A DNA stretch of 59,261 nucleotides. Origin: Pirellulales bacterium. Lineage in GTDB: Bacteria; Planctomycetota; Planctomycetia; Pirellulales; JACPPG01. The notes under the pieces were generated by a model. The model ran no database searches and was not told the origin of the DNA. It saw nothing but the letters and a program-made list of their open reading frames with translations. The stretch spans positions 1 through 59,261 of the forward strand of contig DASYDW010000105.1 in assembly GCA_036499395.1 (NCBI GenBank), read 5' to 3'. A program made the translations under genes and the position numbers. Shown piece after piece: positions 28,706 through 36,900 of this stretch (its first letter is position 1; each line of letters starts with the position of its first letter).

Positions 28706-29530
28706 ATGCAAAAGTACGTCGTTCGCTATGGGGTGATGCGGACTCTGGGGGTGTTCAGCACCAGCCGGGGCGAGAATTTCCTGCGCGGAGATCGGGTCAT
28801 CGTGCGCACCGATCGGGGGCTCGAGGCGGGCGAAATCCTTTGCCCGGCCACCGAGGAAACCACCGGCCAGCTACCGGATGCGCAGCGTGGGCAGATCCTG
28901 CGCCAGATGACCGGTGACGACGAGAACGAGCTTTCGCGAATGCGCGAGCAGGAACGCAACGAGTTCGAGACCTGCCGCCGCGTCGTGGGCGAGTTGCAAC
29001 TGCCGATGAAAGTGGTCGATGTCGAGCACGTCTTCGGCGGCGAACGTGTGGTGATCTATTTCCTGGCCGAAAACCGCGTCGATTTTCGCAACCTGGTCAA
29101 GACGCTGGCCAGCGAGTTCCAGACGCGCATCGAGATGCGGCAAATTGGCGTCCGTGACGAGGCCAAACTGCTGGCCGACTACGGCGATTGCGGCAAACCG
29201 GTCTGCTGCAATACGCACCTCTCCGAGATGCCGCCGGTGTCGATGAAAATGGCCAAGTTGCAGAAGGCCACGCTCGACCCAACGAAGATTTCCGGCCGTT
29301 GCGGCCGTTTGAAGTGCTGCCTGCGCTATGAATTCGACACATACGAGGCTTTGCAGAAGGACCTGCCCCCCGTGGGATCGAGCGTTGTCACGGCCAAGGG
29401 CCGGATGCGCGTCCTGGCTCACGAAATTCTCGCCAGCCAACTGCTGGTCGAAACCGAGGATCGTACCCGCGTACTGATTCAGGCAGGCGACGTCTTGAGC
29501 GTGCTAAACGCTGGCCCCCGCACGGACTGA
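28706..29530 (+). CDS. ricT: RicT/YaaT, PSP1-domain protein
   Basis: 274 residues from ATG at 28706 (MQKYVVRYGVMRTLGVFST). The PSP1 C-terminal domain is visible: VVIYFLAENRVDFRNLVKTLASEFQTRIEMRQIGVRDEAK, then the Cys-rich part CGKPVCCNTHL ... SGRCGRLKCCLRYE. In Bacillus, RicT with RicA and RicF carries Fe-S clusters and controls RNA processing by RNase Y; the Cys pattern here is complete. An in-frame ATG at 28601 exists but is not conserved in type. A TATAGT box at 28691-28696 lies only ten bases before the ATG, so the mRNA may be leaderless. The Minf_1886-like gene follows 47 bases later. Confidence 0.9.
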   Translation: MQKYVVRYGVMRTLGVFSTSRGENFLRGDRVIVRTDRGLEAGEILCPATEETTGQLPDAQRGQILRQMTGDDENELSRMREQERNEFETCRRVVGELQLPMKVVDVEHVFGGERVVIYFLAENRVDFRNLVKTLASEFQTRIEMRQIGVRDEAKLLADYGDCGKPVCCNTHLSEMPPVSMKMAKLQKATLDPTKISGRCGRLKCCLRYEFDTYEALQKDLPPVGSSVVTAKGRMRVLAHEILASQLLVETEDRTRVLIQAGDVLSVLNAGPRTD

Positions 29531-29577
29531 TTGCCTTTCACGCCCACCGCTTGTCCTCAAGAGACGTTGATCCACCC

Positions 29578-29994
29578 ATGTCCGACGCCGCCCAAACGCT
29601 TGCCGATCTGTTGCGCGATGATAAGCGCTACCAGCGCTCGGCATACCTGTTTGTCTTCGACGCGCTGAACTATGCGCACTCGGAACTGGGAATGGGTGCT
29701 GCCCCCGGGGGCGAAGAGCAGGAGCAAGGCGTGACCACCGAGCGGCACCTGACCGGGCAAGAGCTGTGCGAGGCGATTCGCCTCTACGCGCTCGATCAAT
29801 ATGGCTACATGGCCAAGTGCGTGCTGAACAGCTACGGCGTTAATACCACCGGCGATTTCGGCGAAATCGTCTTCAATCTGATTCGCGTCGGCCTGATGCG
29901 TAAAACGCCGGAAGACCGTCGCGAGGATTTCGACGACGTGTTCGATTTCGAGACGGGCCTGGAACAAAGTTTTCAGATTACGCCGCCCGAGTAG
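29578..29994 (+). CDS. Minf_1886-like conserved protein
   Basis: 138 residues from ATG at 29578; an in-frame start at 29551 adds nine residues without support. Soluble and acidic, with RYQRSAYLFVFDALNYAHSELGMG near the N-terminus and HLTGQELCEAIRLYALDQYGYMAKCVLNSYGVNTTGDFGEIVFNLI in the middle. This matches the pattern I remember for the Minf_1886 family, common in Planctomycetes and Verrucomicrobia and of unknown function. It is 47 bases downstream of ricT in the same direction. The final acidic DDVFDFETGLEQ segment is also characteristic. No catalytic residues can be assigned. Confidence 0.75.
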   Translation: MSDAAQTLADLLRDDKRYQRSAYLFVFDALNYAHSELGMGAAPGGEEQEQGVTTERHLTGQELCEAIRLYALDQYGYMAKCVLNSYGVNTTGDFGEIVFNLIRVGLMRKTPEDRREDFDDVFDFETGLEQSFQITPPE

Positions 29995-30055
29995 GCCGAC
30001 CGGCATTAACCGGTGGCAATCGCACAAATCGCAGCCCCCCGCGGATCTTTTTTCC

Positions 30056-30322
30056 ATGTCGAAGCGGCGTAAGCAAGCCGGTCTGAATTCCGCGGCCCTG
30101 CGTCGCACGGAACGCGCCACCGACCGCGCCGCCTCGGCGAGCGCGGCGCCCTTGAAAACGCTGCGGCCGAATGGGCTGCCCGCGCGCACGTCATTGAACG
30201 AACGGGCCGGGCGTACGATTACGCCCGACCCGCCGCGCAAGCATTACGACTTTCTGATCGGCACGGCCGTCGCCCTGACGGCGTGGATCACTTTCCTGGT
30301 CGTGATGGTGATGCGCAGCTAA
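30056..30322 (+). CDS. small single-pass membrane protein
   Basis: 88 residues. A basic, Ala- and Arg-rich cytoplasmic N-terminus of about 62 residues precedes one C-terminal membrane helix (YDFLIGTAVALTAWITFLVVMVM). No family is recognised. It is 61 bases downstream of the Minf_1886-like gene and in the same direction, so it may belong to the ricT transcription unit. The tail-anchored layout suggests a membrane-associated accessory role, but that is inference. Confidence 0.55.
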   Translation: MSKRRKQAGLNSAALRRTERATDRAASASAAPLKTLRPNGLPARTSLNERAGRTITPDPPRKHYDFLIGTAVALTAWITFLVVMVMRS

Positions 30323-30351
30323 TCGCCGCGCATCGGCCCATCGCGCCGATT

Positions 30352-30726
30352 CTAGCGGCGCGCTTGCTTGGGAAAGTATCGCGACGTGTCGTTGAACGTC
30401 GTCGGGTGCCCGGTGCCGCGCAGCTTCTGATTCCCCTGGGCCGTGGATTGCGATCGCGTCGGCGCCGCCGACCGTTGCAACTGGCCGATCGCGGCTCGAT
30501 TGCTGCGATTCACGCCCTGCTGCTCCAATTGCGGGCGGACCAGGCTTTGATAGTTCGTCGCCGCCCCCTGGGGATTGTTGACCAGGTTCATATAGGGGCT
30601 GACTCGCGGGCGGCTGGCCTCGTTCTCGAAGGGCCTCGTCGGACGGTTGGCGCCCCGCGCCGATGTGGCGCCGAGGGAAATTCCCACCATTAATGCGAGG
30701 CCTGCGCGCAGAGTTACTCCGTTCAT
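30352..30726 (-). CDS. small secreted protein of unknown function
   Basis: 124 residues from ATG at 30726, with AAGGAG seven bases upstream, which decides against the ATG at 30768. A Sec signal peptide (MNGVTLRAGLALMVGISLGATSARG) is followed by a basic, Asn/Gln/Arg-rich, probably disordered mature part (SRPRVSPYMNLVNNPQGAATNYQSLVRPQLEQQG). The YMNLVN/NYQSLVRPQL motif looks like a feature of a planctomycete family, though I cannot name it. It is convergent with the small membrane protein gene 29 bases away. Confidence 0.7.
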   Translation of the reverse strand: MNGVTLRAGLALMVGISLGATSARGANRPTRPFENEASRPRVSPYMNLVNNPQGAATNYQSLVRPQLEQQGVNRSNRAAIGQLQRSAAPTRSQSTAQGNQKLRGTGHPTTFNDTSRYFPKQARR

Positions 30727-31155
30727 GATGCGTCTCCTTGGTGCGTGTGCGTGGACGTGCGTGTACATCGCGAGCGCGATGAGCGAACGACGGGCGATTT
30801 GCCAGCATCCGGCGGCGGATAACAGACTTCCCTAACACCGCGCCGGCGCTGCGTTCGGTCGTCAAGATACCGACGCGCTACAACCGTGGCTACTGAACGG
30901 CGCGTGAGAATGTCGTTAAGGATGCAAATTGGAAAAAAATGCAGGCGTGATTCTTTTTCAACCACGGCGCGCAAAAAAAATCGGCGCGATACGAAATACT
31001 CAATGGGTGCGTACCGTAGCGATTTCGCAGGTCTGCTAGCACGCGTGCCAGGCGTTCTCACGAAAAACTAGCGCGTCTCTCATCGGCACAAAATCCTCGT
31101 AGCCGATGATTCTCACGAGAGGCGATCAGGATGTCGCCCCCGGTTTTCCCAACTC
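30727..31155. other. intergenic region, divergent
   Basis: 429 bases between divergent genes, with more A/T-rich patches than the neighbours (about 30900-31000). A 7-bp hairpin CATCGGC (31081-31087) / GCCGATG (31102-31108) lies in the leader of the phosphoesterase gene. No gene is supported. Confidence 0.45.
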
Positions 31156-31947
31156 ATGGAAGCGATCGTCATGTTGAACTTCGACACCGTCGTCGTCAGC
31201 GATTTGCACTTGGGTGCGCGGAACAGTCGCGGCAACGATTTTCTCAGGTTCCTGCACACGCTGCAGACCGATCGCCTGGTTCTGGCCGGCGATCTATTCA
31301 ACGACCATCGACTGCGCGGCCTGCAAGAGCGCGACGTGCAAGTGGTCGAGCTGCTGCGCCAATACGCCCGCGGAGTGCATGTCGATTGGGTCGTCGGCAA
31401 TCATGACCCCAGCCCCGATTGGTTCGCCGGGCTGCTAGGGATCACGGCCGTCGAGGAAGTGATTCTCGATGTCGGCCGCGAGCGGTACCTGGTGTATCAC
31501 GGTCACGGTTGGGATCCGTCGCTCACCTGGCCGCAACTCGTGGTCGACACGGCAGACGCGATCTATTTCGCCTGCCAATGGCTCGACCCTTCGCATCGGC
31601 TGGCGCGGAGCCTGAAACGCAGTTCGAAACATTTTCTGCACGTGACCGACGTTCTTCGCCGCCGCGCGATCGACGAGGCGCAGCGTCGCGACTTCGCAGG
31701 CGTGATCCTCGGCCATTCGCACCTGGCCTGCGAGGTGCGTGACGCGGGGGTCCACTACCTGAACAGTGGTTGCTGGACCGAGAAGCCGTCATCGTTCGTC
31801 GGCATCCGCTCCGGCCGCGCACGGCTCTACGATTGGGATCCGGTGGCCCGCGCGGCCTGGCTGCGCGAGACCAGCATCGACACGATGCGTTGCGAACGCA
31901 TGGAGCTCGCAGAATCGCCCAGCGACGAAGCATCAAGCGCCGCGTGA
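31156..31947 (+). CDS. calcineurin-like metallophosphoesterase (LpxH-like)
   Basis: 263 residues. All metal-binding blocks of the family are present in order: VVSDLHLGAR (residues 12-21), LAGDLFNDHR, VVGNHDPSPD, VYHGHGWDP and ILGHSHLACEV, plus NSGCW. The family includes UDP-2,3-diacylglucosamine hydrolase LpxH, which acts in lipid A biosynthesis; the similarity is strongest in the SDLHLG/GDLFND/GNHD set, but I would not claim that substrate. Cytoplasmic, no signal peptide. ATG at 31156 is used; ATG at 31171 (MLNFDTVVV) is an alternative. It stands alone on its strand, with a long untranslated region behind it. Confidence 0.85.
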   Translation: MEAIVMLNFDTVVVSDLHLGARNSRGNDFLRFLHTLQTDRLVLAGDLFNDHRLRGLQERDVQVVELLRQYARGVHVDWVVGNHDPSPDWFAGLLGITAVEEVILDVGRERYLVYHGHGWDPSLTWPQLVVDTADAIYFACQWLDPSHRLARSLKRSSKHFLHVTDVLRRRAIDEAQRRDFAGVILGHSHLACEVRDAGVHYLNSGCWTEKPSSFVGIRSGRARLYDWDPVARAAWLRETSIDTMRCERMELAESPSDEASSAA

Positions 31948-32426
31948 GCTCGTCGCAATTGGTAACAGCGCCGTACACGTGCCCCGCTTAGCATTGGTGT
32001 GCGGGCGCGCTCATAGTGCCGACAAAAGCGTGGCGATTTCCTGTAAATATCGCCATGTTCGTGGTTTTTTCGGTTTTTCTTGACCGCGGGGGGTGTGGGG
32101 CCGCACCCGGCCCGATGGATGGGGTTTTTGCTCCCCCACCTGTGATCACACTGGTGATTTGACCCTCCTGGGCGGCTGGCAAGCCGTGAAGTGAACACCC
32201 CTTACGAAAAACGGCGCGGCTGAAATGCGCAGATTGCCTCGTTTCCCCTCTTTGCAATGCGTCGCGAAATGACAATTGTCGCTGCGCATATCGAACAGAA
32301 TCGCGCGGCCAGTGGGTGGTTGACGCGCGATATCAAACCCTTACCGTGGCAACCTACGTTCGATTTTTAAAGGCCCCAGCGCGTCGGGGCGGGAAGACGC
32401 GCGCATCAGGTGAGGAGCTTCCAGTT
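31948..32426. other. long intergenic region / leader of the Cys-rich peptide gene
   Basis: 479 bases without a supported gene. It holds the hairpin at 32031-32055 followed by T-runs (32065-32070), a G-run/C-run stretch near 32080-32130 and the hairpin GCGCGTC (32379-32385) / GACGCGC (32396-32402) just before the ribosome binding site AGGAG of the peptide gene. It may be a structured 5' leader. Confidence 0.45.
32031..32055 (+). terminator. possible terminator after the phosphoesterase gene
   Basis: A 7-bp stem TGGCGAT (32031-32037) / ATCGCCA (32049-32055) is followed about ten bases later by TTTTTT. The stem is modest and the T-run is displaced, so this is tentative. Confidence 0.3.
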
Positions 32427-32564
32427 ATGAAGCGTAAGATTGCTGCCGTTTGTGCTCTGTTGTTGGTTTTGGCCATGACCGTTCAGGCTGACGCTCGCTG
32501 CCGTCGTTGCCGTGGTGGTCGTTGCGGCGCTGCTGCCGCCCCCGCCTGCTCGACCTGCAAGTAG
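32427..32564 (+). CDS. 45-residue secreted Cys-rich peptide
   Basis: A short gene from ATG at 32427 with AGGAG about ten bases upstream. The product begins with a textbook Sec signal peptide (MKRKIAAVCALLLVLAMTVQADA). The mature part, about 22 residues, is Arg/Gly/Ala-rich with five Cys in CxxC patterns (RCRRCRGGRC and CSTC). This could be a metal-binding or disulfide-linked peptide of the cell envelope. A strong 14-bp stem-loop follows 17 bases after the stop. Peptides of this form recur in planctomycete genomes in my memory, without known function. The long leader upstream suggests regulated expression. Confidence 0.75.
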   Translation: MKRKIAAVCALLLVLAMTVQADARCRRCRGGRCGAAAAPACSTCK

Positions 32565-32581
32565 AGCTCGCGTTGTACGCC

Positions 32582-32624
32582 ACGCTGGTCTCGCGACGGT
32601 ACCAGTCCGCCGCGAGACCAGCGT
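32582..32624 (+). terminator. strong stem-loop after the peptide gene
   Basis: A perfect 14-bp stem ACGCTGGTCTCGCG (32582-32595) / CGCGAGACCAGCGT (32611-32624) with a 15-base loop. There is no T-run, so it is a stabilising or attenuating hairpin or a non-canonical terminator. Confidence 0.6.
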
Positions 32625-32755
32625 ACGGCGCGCCGTGTCAAACGCAGGCCGCCGGGCATTTCTCTCGTCGCACGGCAATCGCTGGCCTCGCCTCGCCCGG
32701 GCTCGTTCCGAAGTACCCGCTTCCGCAGCGATGAATCTTCTTCGGTCGATCTTCG

Positions 32756-33418
32756 CTATCCGATGGGCACGACGCATTCCGGTTGATCATTCTTGGGACT
32801 ATTCACCAGCGTCGTTACCGGCTCGGCGCGCAGCAGATCGTCGGCCGCCGGTTGCAAAAGCGCTTCGAGCGCTGCGCGATCGCGTAGCGTTGGATCAAGC
32901 CAGCGGTCGTAATCCGCCGGCTGCAGGATTACCGGCATCCGTTCGTGCAGACCACGCATCATCGAATTGGCCGCGGTCGTGATGATCGTACACGACTCCA
33001 GATTCTCCGGCCCCCATCGCTCCCACAGCCCGGCGAAAGCCAGCGGAGCATGATCCGGGCGGTGGATGAAATAAGGCTGCTTGCCGTCGGGCGTCTTATG
33101 CCATTCGTAGAATCCGTCGGCCACGACCAGGCAGCGCCGCGCCACGAATGCCTGACGGAAGGCCGGCTTCGTCGCGATCCCCTCGGCCCGGGCGTTGATC
33201 ATGCGGTTGCCGATTGACAGGCTATCAGCCCACTTCGGCACCAGTCCCCACCGCTGCAGGGCGAGCACGCGCCGCCGCTGCTCGGGATCAAAGCGCACCG
33301 TGGCCACGCTTTGCGTCGGCGCGATGTTGTAGCGCGGCGACAGGTCCGGCAATTCCAACAGTTCAAAGGCTTCGGCCACGGCATGCGGCCGGGCGCGCAA
33401 AGTAAATCGTCCGCACAT
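32756..33418 (-). CDS. yedK: SOS response-associated peptidase-like protein (YedK/HMCES family)
   Basis: 220 residues from ATG at 33418; the frame stays open to 33577 through a repeat, but Cys2 must be the second residue (MCGRF) in this family, which fixes the start. Further marks are RYNIAPTQ, GLVPKWADSLSIGNRMINARAEG, LVVADGFYEWH and the active-site His in HERMPVIL. The N-terminal Cys forms a thiazolidine crosslink with abasic sites in single-stranded DNA, protecting them during replication. A family B repeat pair lies just upstream. It stands alone and faces the mdtABC-type genes in the same orientation. Confidence 0.93.
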   Translation of the reverse strand: MCGRFTLRARPHAVAEAFELLELPDLSPRYNIAPTQSVATVRFDPEQRRRVLALQRWGLVPKWADSLSIGNRMINARAEGIATKPAFRQAFVARRCLVVADGFYEWHKTPDGKQPYFIHRPDHAPLAFAGLWERWGPENLESCTIITTAANSMMRGLHERMPVILQPADYDRWLDPTLRDRAALEALLQPAADDLLRAEPVTTLVNSPKNDQPECVVPIG

Positions 33419-33483
33419 AAGGCCGATTGTAGCAAAGGGCGGAGCGGCTTCGATTCGCCGGTGGGAGGAAGAAGTAATCTGCG

Positions 33484-33688
33484 AGCCCCGCACGGGGCGG
33501 CAGCGTGTAGCCGTGGACGCCAGTCCACGGTAAATGATCGTGAATCGATTCGTCGTAAGCCCCGCAAGGGGCGACATCGATTTTGGAGTGACGCTTCGCT
33601 GTCGCCCCTACGGGGCTTTTGTCGCGCCATGAGACGGTTCACCGTGGGCTCGCGCCCACGGCTACACTATGCCGCCCCGCGCGGGGCT
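33484..33688. repeat. REPIN-like inverted pair, family B, second copy
   Basis: The left arm at 33507-33530 is GTAG plus CCGTGGAC-GCCA-GTCCACGG. The right arm at 33642-33665 is the reverse complement of GTAG plus CCGTGGGC-GCGA-GCCCACGG, identical to both arms at 13614-13747. Between them are more short GCCCCGCAAGGGGCGA-type dyads. The element covers most of the 356 bases between the yedK start and the end of the efflux genes. Confidence 0.85.
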
Positions 33689-33774
33689 TCGAATACGTGA
33701 CCTGACGGCCGGTTACTACTGAATCATTCGCACGACGCATCGCCACACGCCCGACGCATTTGACCCGGCCACGG

Positions 33775-36700
33775 CTACGCCTCGAAGTGTGGCGCGAGCG
33801 CCGGCGCCGGTGTCACCGCCGCCGCGCGGCGCCCACGCAGCCGGGCGCCCAGCGTTCTCAACAGGTCGAGATAAAGATATACGACAGGCGTGGTGTACAA
33901 CGTCAGTATCTGGCTGAAGATCAGCCCACCAACGATCGCGATTCCCAGCGGCCGGCGTAGCTCGGCGCCATTGCCGGTTCCCATCGCCAGCGGTAGTCCT
34001 CCCAATAGCGCCGCCAACGTGGTCATGATGATCGGGCGGAAGCGCAGGATGCAGGCTTCGAAAATGGCATCGGCCGGTGCCTTGCCCGAACCGCGCTCGG
34101 CCTCGAGCGCAAAGTCGATCATCATGATCGCGTTTTTCTTCACAATGCCGATCAGCAGAATGATGCCGATCAAGCCCATGACGTTCAACTCGGTCTTGCA
34201 CAGCATCAGCGCCAACAGCGCGCCGACACCGGCCGACGGCAGCGTCGAGAGGATTGTGATCGGATGGATCAAGCTCTCGTACAGAATGCCCAGCACGATG
34301 TACACGGTTACCAGGGCCGCCAGGATCAGCACGGGCTCATTCCGCAGCGAGGCCTGAAACGCTTGTGCCGCTCCCGAGAAGCTGCCGTGAATCGTGACGG
34401 GCAAGCCCAAATCGTGCTGCAGCTTTTCGACCTGATCTACGGCATCCCCCAGCGCCACGCCGGGGGCCAGATTGAACGAGATTGTGACCGAAGGGAAAAA
34501 GCCCGAATGCGTCACCGCCAGCGCCGTCGTATTGGTCGAGAACTTCGCGAATTCACTCAGCGGCACCTCGGCTTTGTTCGCCCCGGCGACGTAAATGTGC
34601 TTCAGCCCTTCGGGATTTTGTCGGAAGGTGGGATCGACTTCCATCACGACGTGATACTGGTTCAGCGGCAGGTACATCGTCGAGACTTGCCGCTGGCCAA
34701 ACGCGTCGTACAGCGTATCGTCGATCGCTTGCTGCGTAATTCCCAGCCGTGCGGCCATCAATCGGTCGATCACCAGCGTCGCCTGCAGCCCGCGATTCTG
34801 CTGATCGGTGCTGACGTCGACCAGTTCCGGCAGTTTGCGCATCTCGCGCAGCAGGACCGGACCCCATTCGACCAGGTCGGTCAGGTTGTCTCCCTGCAAC
34901 GTGAACTGATATTGCGAACTGCTGGACCGGCCGCCGATGCGCAGGTCCTGCACGGCCTGCAGGAACAGAGTGCCGCCGGGAATGCTGGAGAGCTTGCCGC
35001 GCAACCGCGCGATCACCTGATCGGCGCTGAGCTGGCGCTCCTCGAGTGCCTTAAGCGAAATGAACATGCGCCCCGCGTTCGATGTGCCCCCTTGCCCGCC
35101 GGTGAACGCGATCAGCCCTTCCACGGCCGGATCTTCGCTGACCGTGGCCGCGAACCGGGTCAGCAGATGCTCCATGGCCTGGTAGGAAGTGTTCTGATCC
35201 GCCTGGATCGAACCTGAAATGCGCCCCGTATCCTGCTGCGGGAAAAATCCCTTGGGAATCACAACGTACAAGTAAATCGTGAATACCAGGGTCAGGATCG
35301 TCACCACCATCGTGATTCGCTGATGGCGCAACACCCAGCCCAGCGTGACTTCGTAAAACTTCAAGATGATGTCAAAGACCCATTCGCTGGCCATGTACAG
35401 CCGGCCGTGCTTTTCCTCGTCATGCCGCTTGAGCAGCGCGGCGCACATCATGGGCGTAGTCGTCAGTGATACCAGCATCGATACGAAGATCGCCACCGAC
35501 AGCGTTACGGCAAACTCGCGAAATAGCCGGCCCACGATCCCGCCCATCAACAAAATAGGAATGAACACGGCCACCAGCGAGACGCTGATCGAGAGGACCG
35601 TAAAGCCGATCTCCTTGGCCCCGTGCAGCGAGGCCTCGAGCGGCGACATGCCGGCTTCCAGGTGACGATTGATATTCTCGATCACGACAATCGCATCGTC
35701 GACGACGAAGCCCGTGGCCACGGTCAGCGCCATCAAGGAAAGATTGTCGAGGCTATAGTCCATAAGGTACATCACGCCGAACGTGCCAATCAGCGACACC
35801 GGCACCGCGATGCTGGGAATAAACGTGGCGCGCAAATTGCGCAGGAACAGGAACACCACCAGAATCACCAGGCCGACCGAGATAATCAGCGTGAACTGCA
35901 CATCTTCGACGCTGGCTCGAATCGTGGTCGTGCGATCCATGGCGACCGTCACGTCGATGCCGGCCGGGATTTCGGCCTGCAGTTGCGGCAACAACGCCCG
36001 CACCCGGTCGACAGTTTGAATGATGTTCGCACCGGGTTGGCGAAAGACGATGATCGTCACCGCCGGTTTTCCGTCGCACAAACCCTTCGCGAAAATATCC
36101 TCGACCCCGTCTGTGACGTCGGCGATATCGCCCAGTCGAACCGGCGCGCCATTGCTGTAGGCCACGATCAGCGGCCGGTATTCATCCGCCTTCAACAGCT
36201 GATCCGTGGTGCTTACGGACCAAGCCTTCTTATCGTCCGCGATTTGCCCCTTGGGACGGTTGGCGTTAGCCGTCCCGAGCATCGTCCGCACGTCCTCGAG
36301 CACTAGCCCTAGATGATTTAACATCGTGGGATTCACTGAGACGCGCACGGCCGGCGCGGCGCCGCCGCCGACGGTCACCTGTCCCACGCCGCGCACCTGC
36401 GAGAGCTTCTGCTGCAGAATCGTCGCCGCCGCGTCGTACACGCGAGATGTTTCGTAAGTGTCCGAGGTTAACGCTAGGATCATCACCGGCGCATCGGCCG
36501 GATTCACCTTGCGATAGGTGGGATTGCTCGGCAGGTTCGCCGGCAACTGGCTGCGGGCCGCGTTGATCGCCGCCTGGACGTCGCGCGCCGCGGCGTCGAT
36601 ATTGCGATTCAAATCGAATTGCAGCGTGATCGACGTCGAGCCCAGAAAGCTGGTCGACGTCATTTCGGTAACGCCCGCGATTCGCCCGAACTGCCGTTCG

Positions 36701-36900
36701 AGCGGCGTGGCGATTGCCGAGGCCATCGTCTCGGGACTGGCGCCGGGCAGCGATCCGTTAACCTGGATCGTGGGGAACTCAACCTGCGGCAAAGGCGAAA
36801 CCGGCAGCAGGAAATAGCCCAGCGTCCCGGCCAGCGTGATCGCGACCGTCAGCAACGTCGTACCCACCGGCCGATGGATAAACGGAGTGGACAGGCTCAT
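33775..36900 (-). CDS. mdtC: RND efflux permease, MdtC-like
   Basis: 1041 residues. The N-terminal helix ([34 protein letters not shown]) and the porter motifs ([30 protein letters not shown]) are those of the hydrophobe/amphiphile efflux-1 RND family. The proton relay Asp pair is present in [18 protein letters not shown]. Twelve membrane helices in two halves are readable, the second half containing [28 protein letters not shown]. It starts within the stop of mdtB (ATGA). With MdtB it would form the mixed trimer seen in Escherichia coli MdtABC, which expels bile salts, novobiocin and similar compounds; the substrate here is unknown. The C-terminal 30 residues are Arg/Ala-rich. Confidence 0.93.
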   Translation of the reverse strand: MSLSTPFIHRPVGTTLLTVAITLAGTLGYFLLPVSPLPQVEFPTIQVNGSLPGASPETMASAIATPLERQFGRIAGVTEMTSTSFLGSTSITLQFDLNRNIDAAARDVQAAINAARSQLPANLPSNPTYRKVNPADAPVMILALTSDTYETSRVYDAAATILQQKLSQVRGVGQVTVGGGAAPAVRVSVNPTMLNHLGLVLEDVRTMLGTANANRPKGQIADDKKAWSVSTTDQLLKADEYRPLIVAYSNGAPVRLGDIADVTDGVEDIFAKGLCDGKPAVTIIVFRQPGANIIQTVDRVRALLPQLQAEIPAGIDVTVAMDRTTTIRASVEDVQFTLIISVGLVILVVFLFLRNLRATFIPSIAVPVSLIGTFGVMYLMDYSLDNLSLMALTVATGFVVDDAIVVIENINRHLEAGMSPLEASLHGAKEIGFTVLSISVSLVAVFIPILLMGGIVGRLFREFAVTLSVAIFVSMLVSLTTTPMMCAALLKRHDEEKHGRLYMASEWVFDIILKFYEVTLGWVLRHQRITMVVTILTLVFTIYLYVVIPKGFFPQQDTGRISGSIQADQNTSYQAMEHLLTRFAATVSEDPAVEGLIAFTGGQGGTSNAGRMFISLKALEERQLSADQVIARLRGKLSSIPGGTLFLQAVQDLRIGGRSSSSQYQFTLQGDNLTDLVEWGPVLLREMRKLPELVDVSTDQQNRGLQATLVIDRLMAARLGITQQAIDDTLYDAFGQRQVSTMYLPLNQYHVVMEVDPTFRQNPEGLKHIYVAGANKAEVPLSEFAKFSTNTTALAVTHSGFFPSVTISFNLAPGVALGDAVDQVEKLQHDLGLPVTIHGSFSGAAQAFQASLRNEPVLILAALVTVYIVLGILYESLIHPITILSTLPSAGVGALLALMLCKTELNVMGLIGIILLIGIVKKNAIMMIDFALEAERGSGKAPADAIFEACILRFRPIIMTTLAALLGGLPLAMGTGNGAELRRPLGIAIVGGLIFSQILTLYTTPVVYLYLDLLRTLGARLRGRRAAAVTPAPALAPHFEA

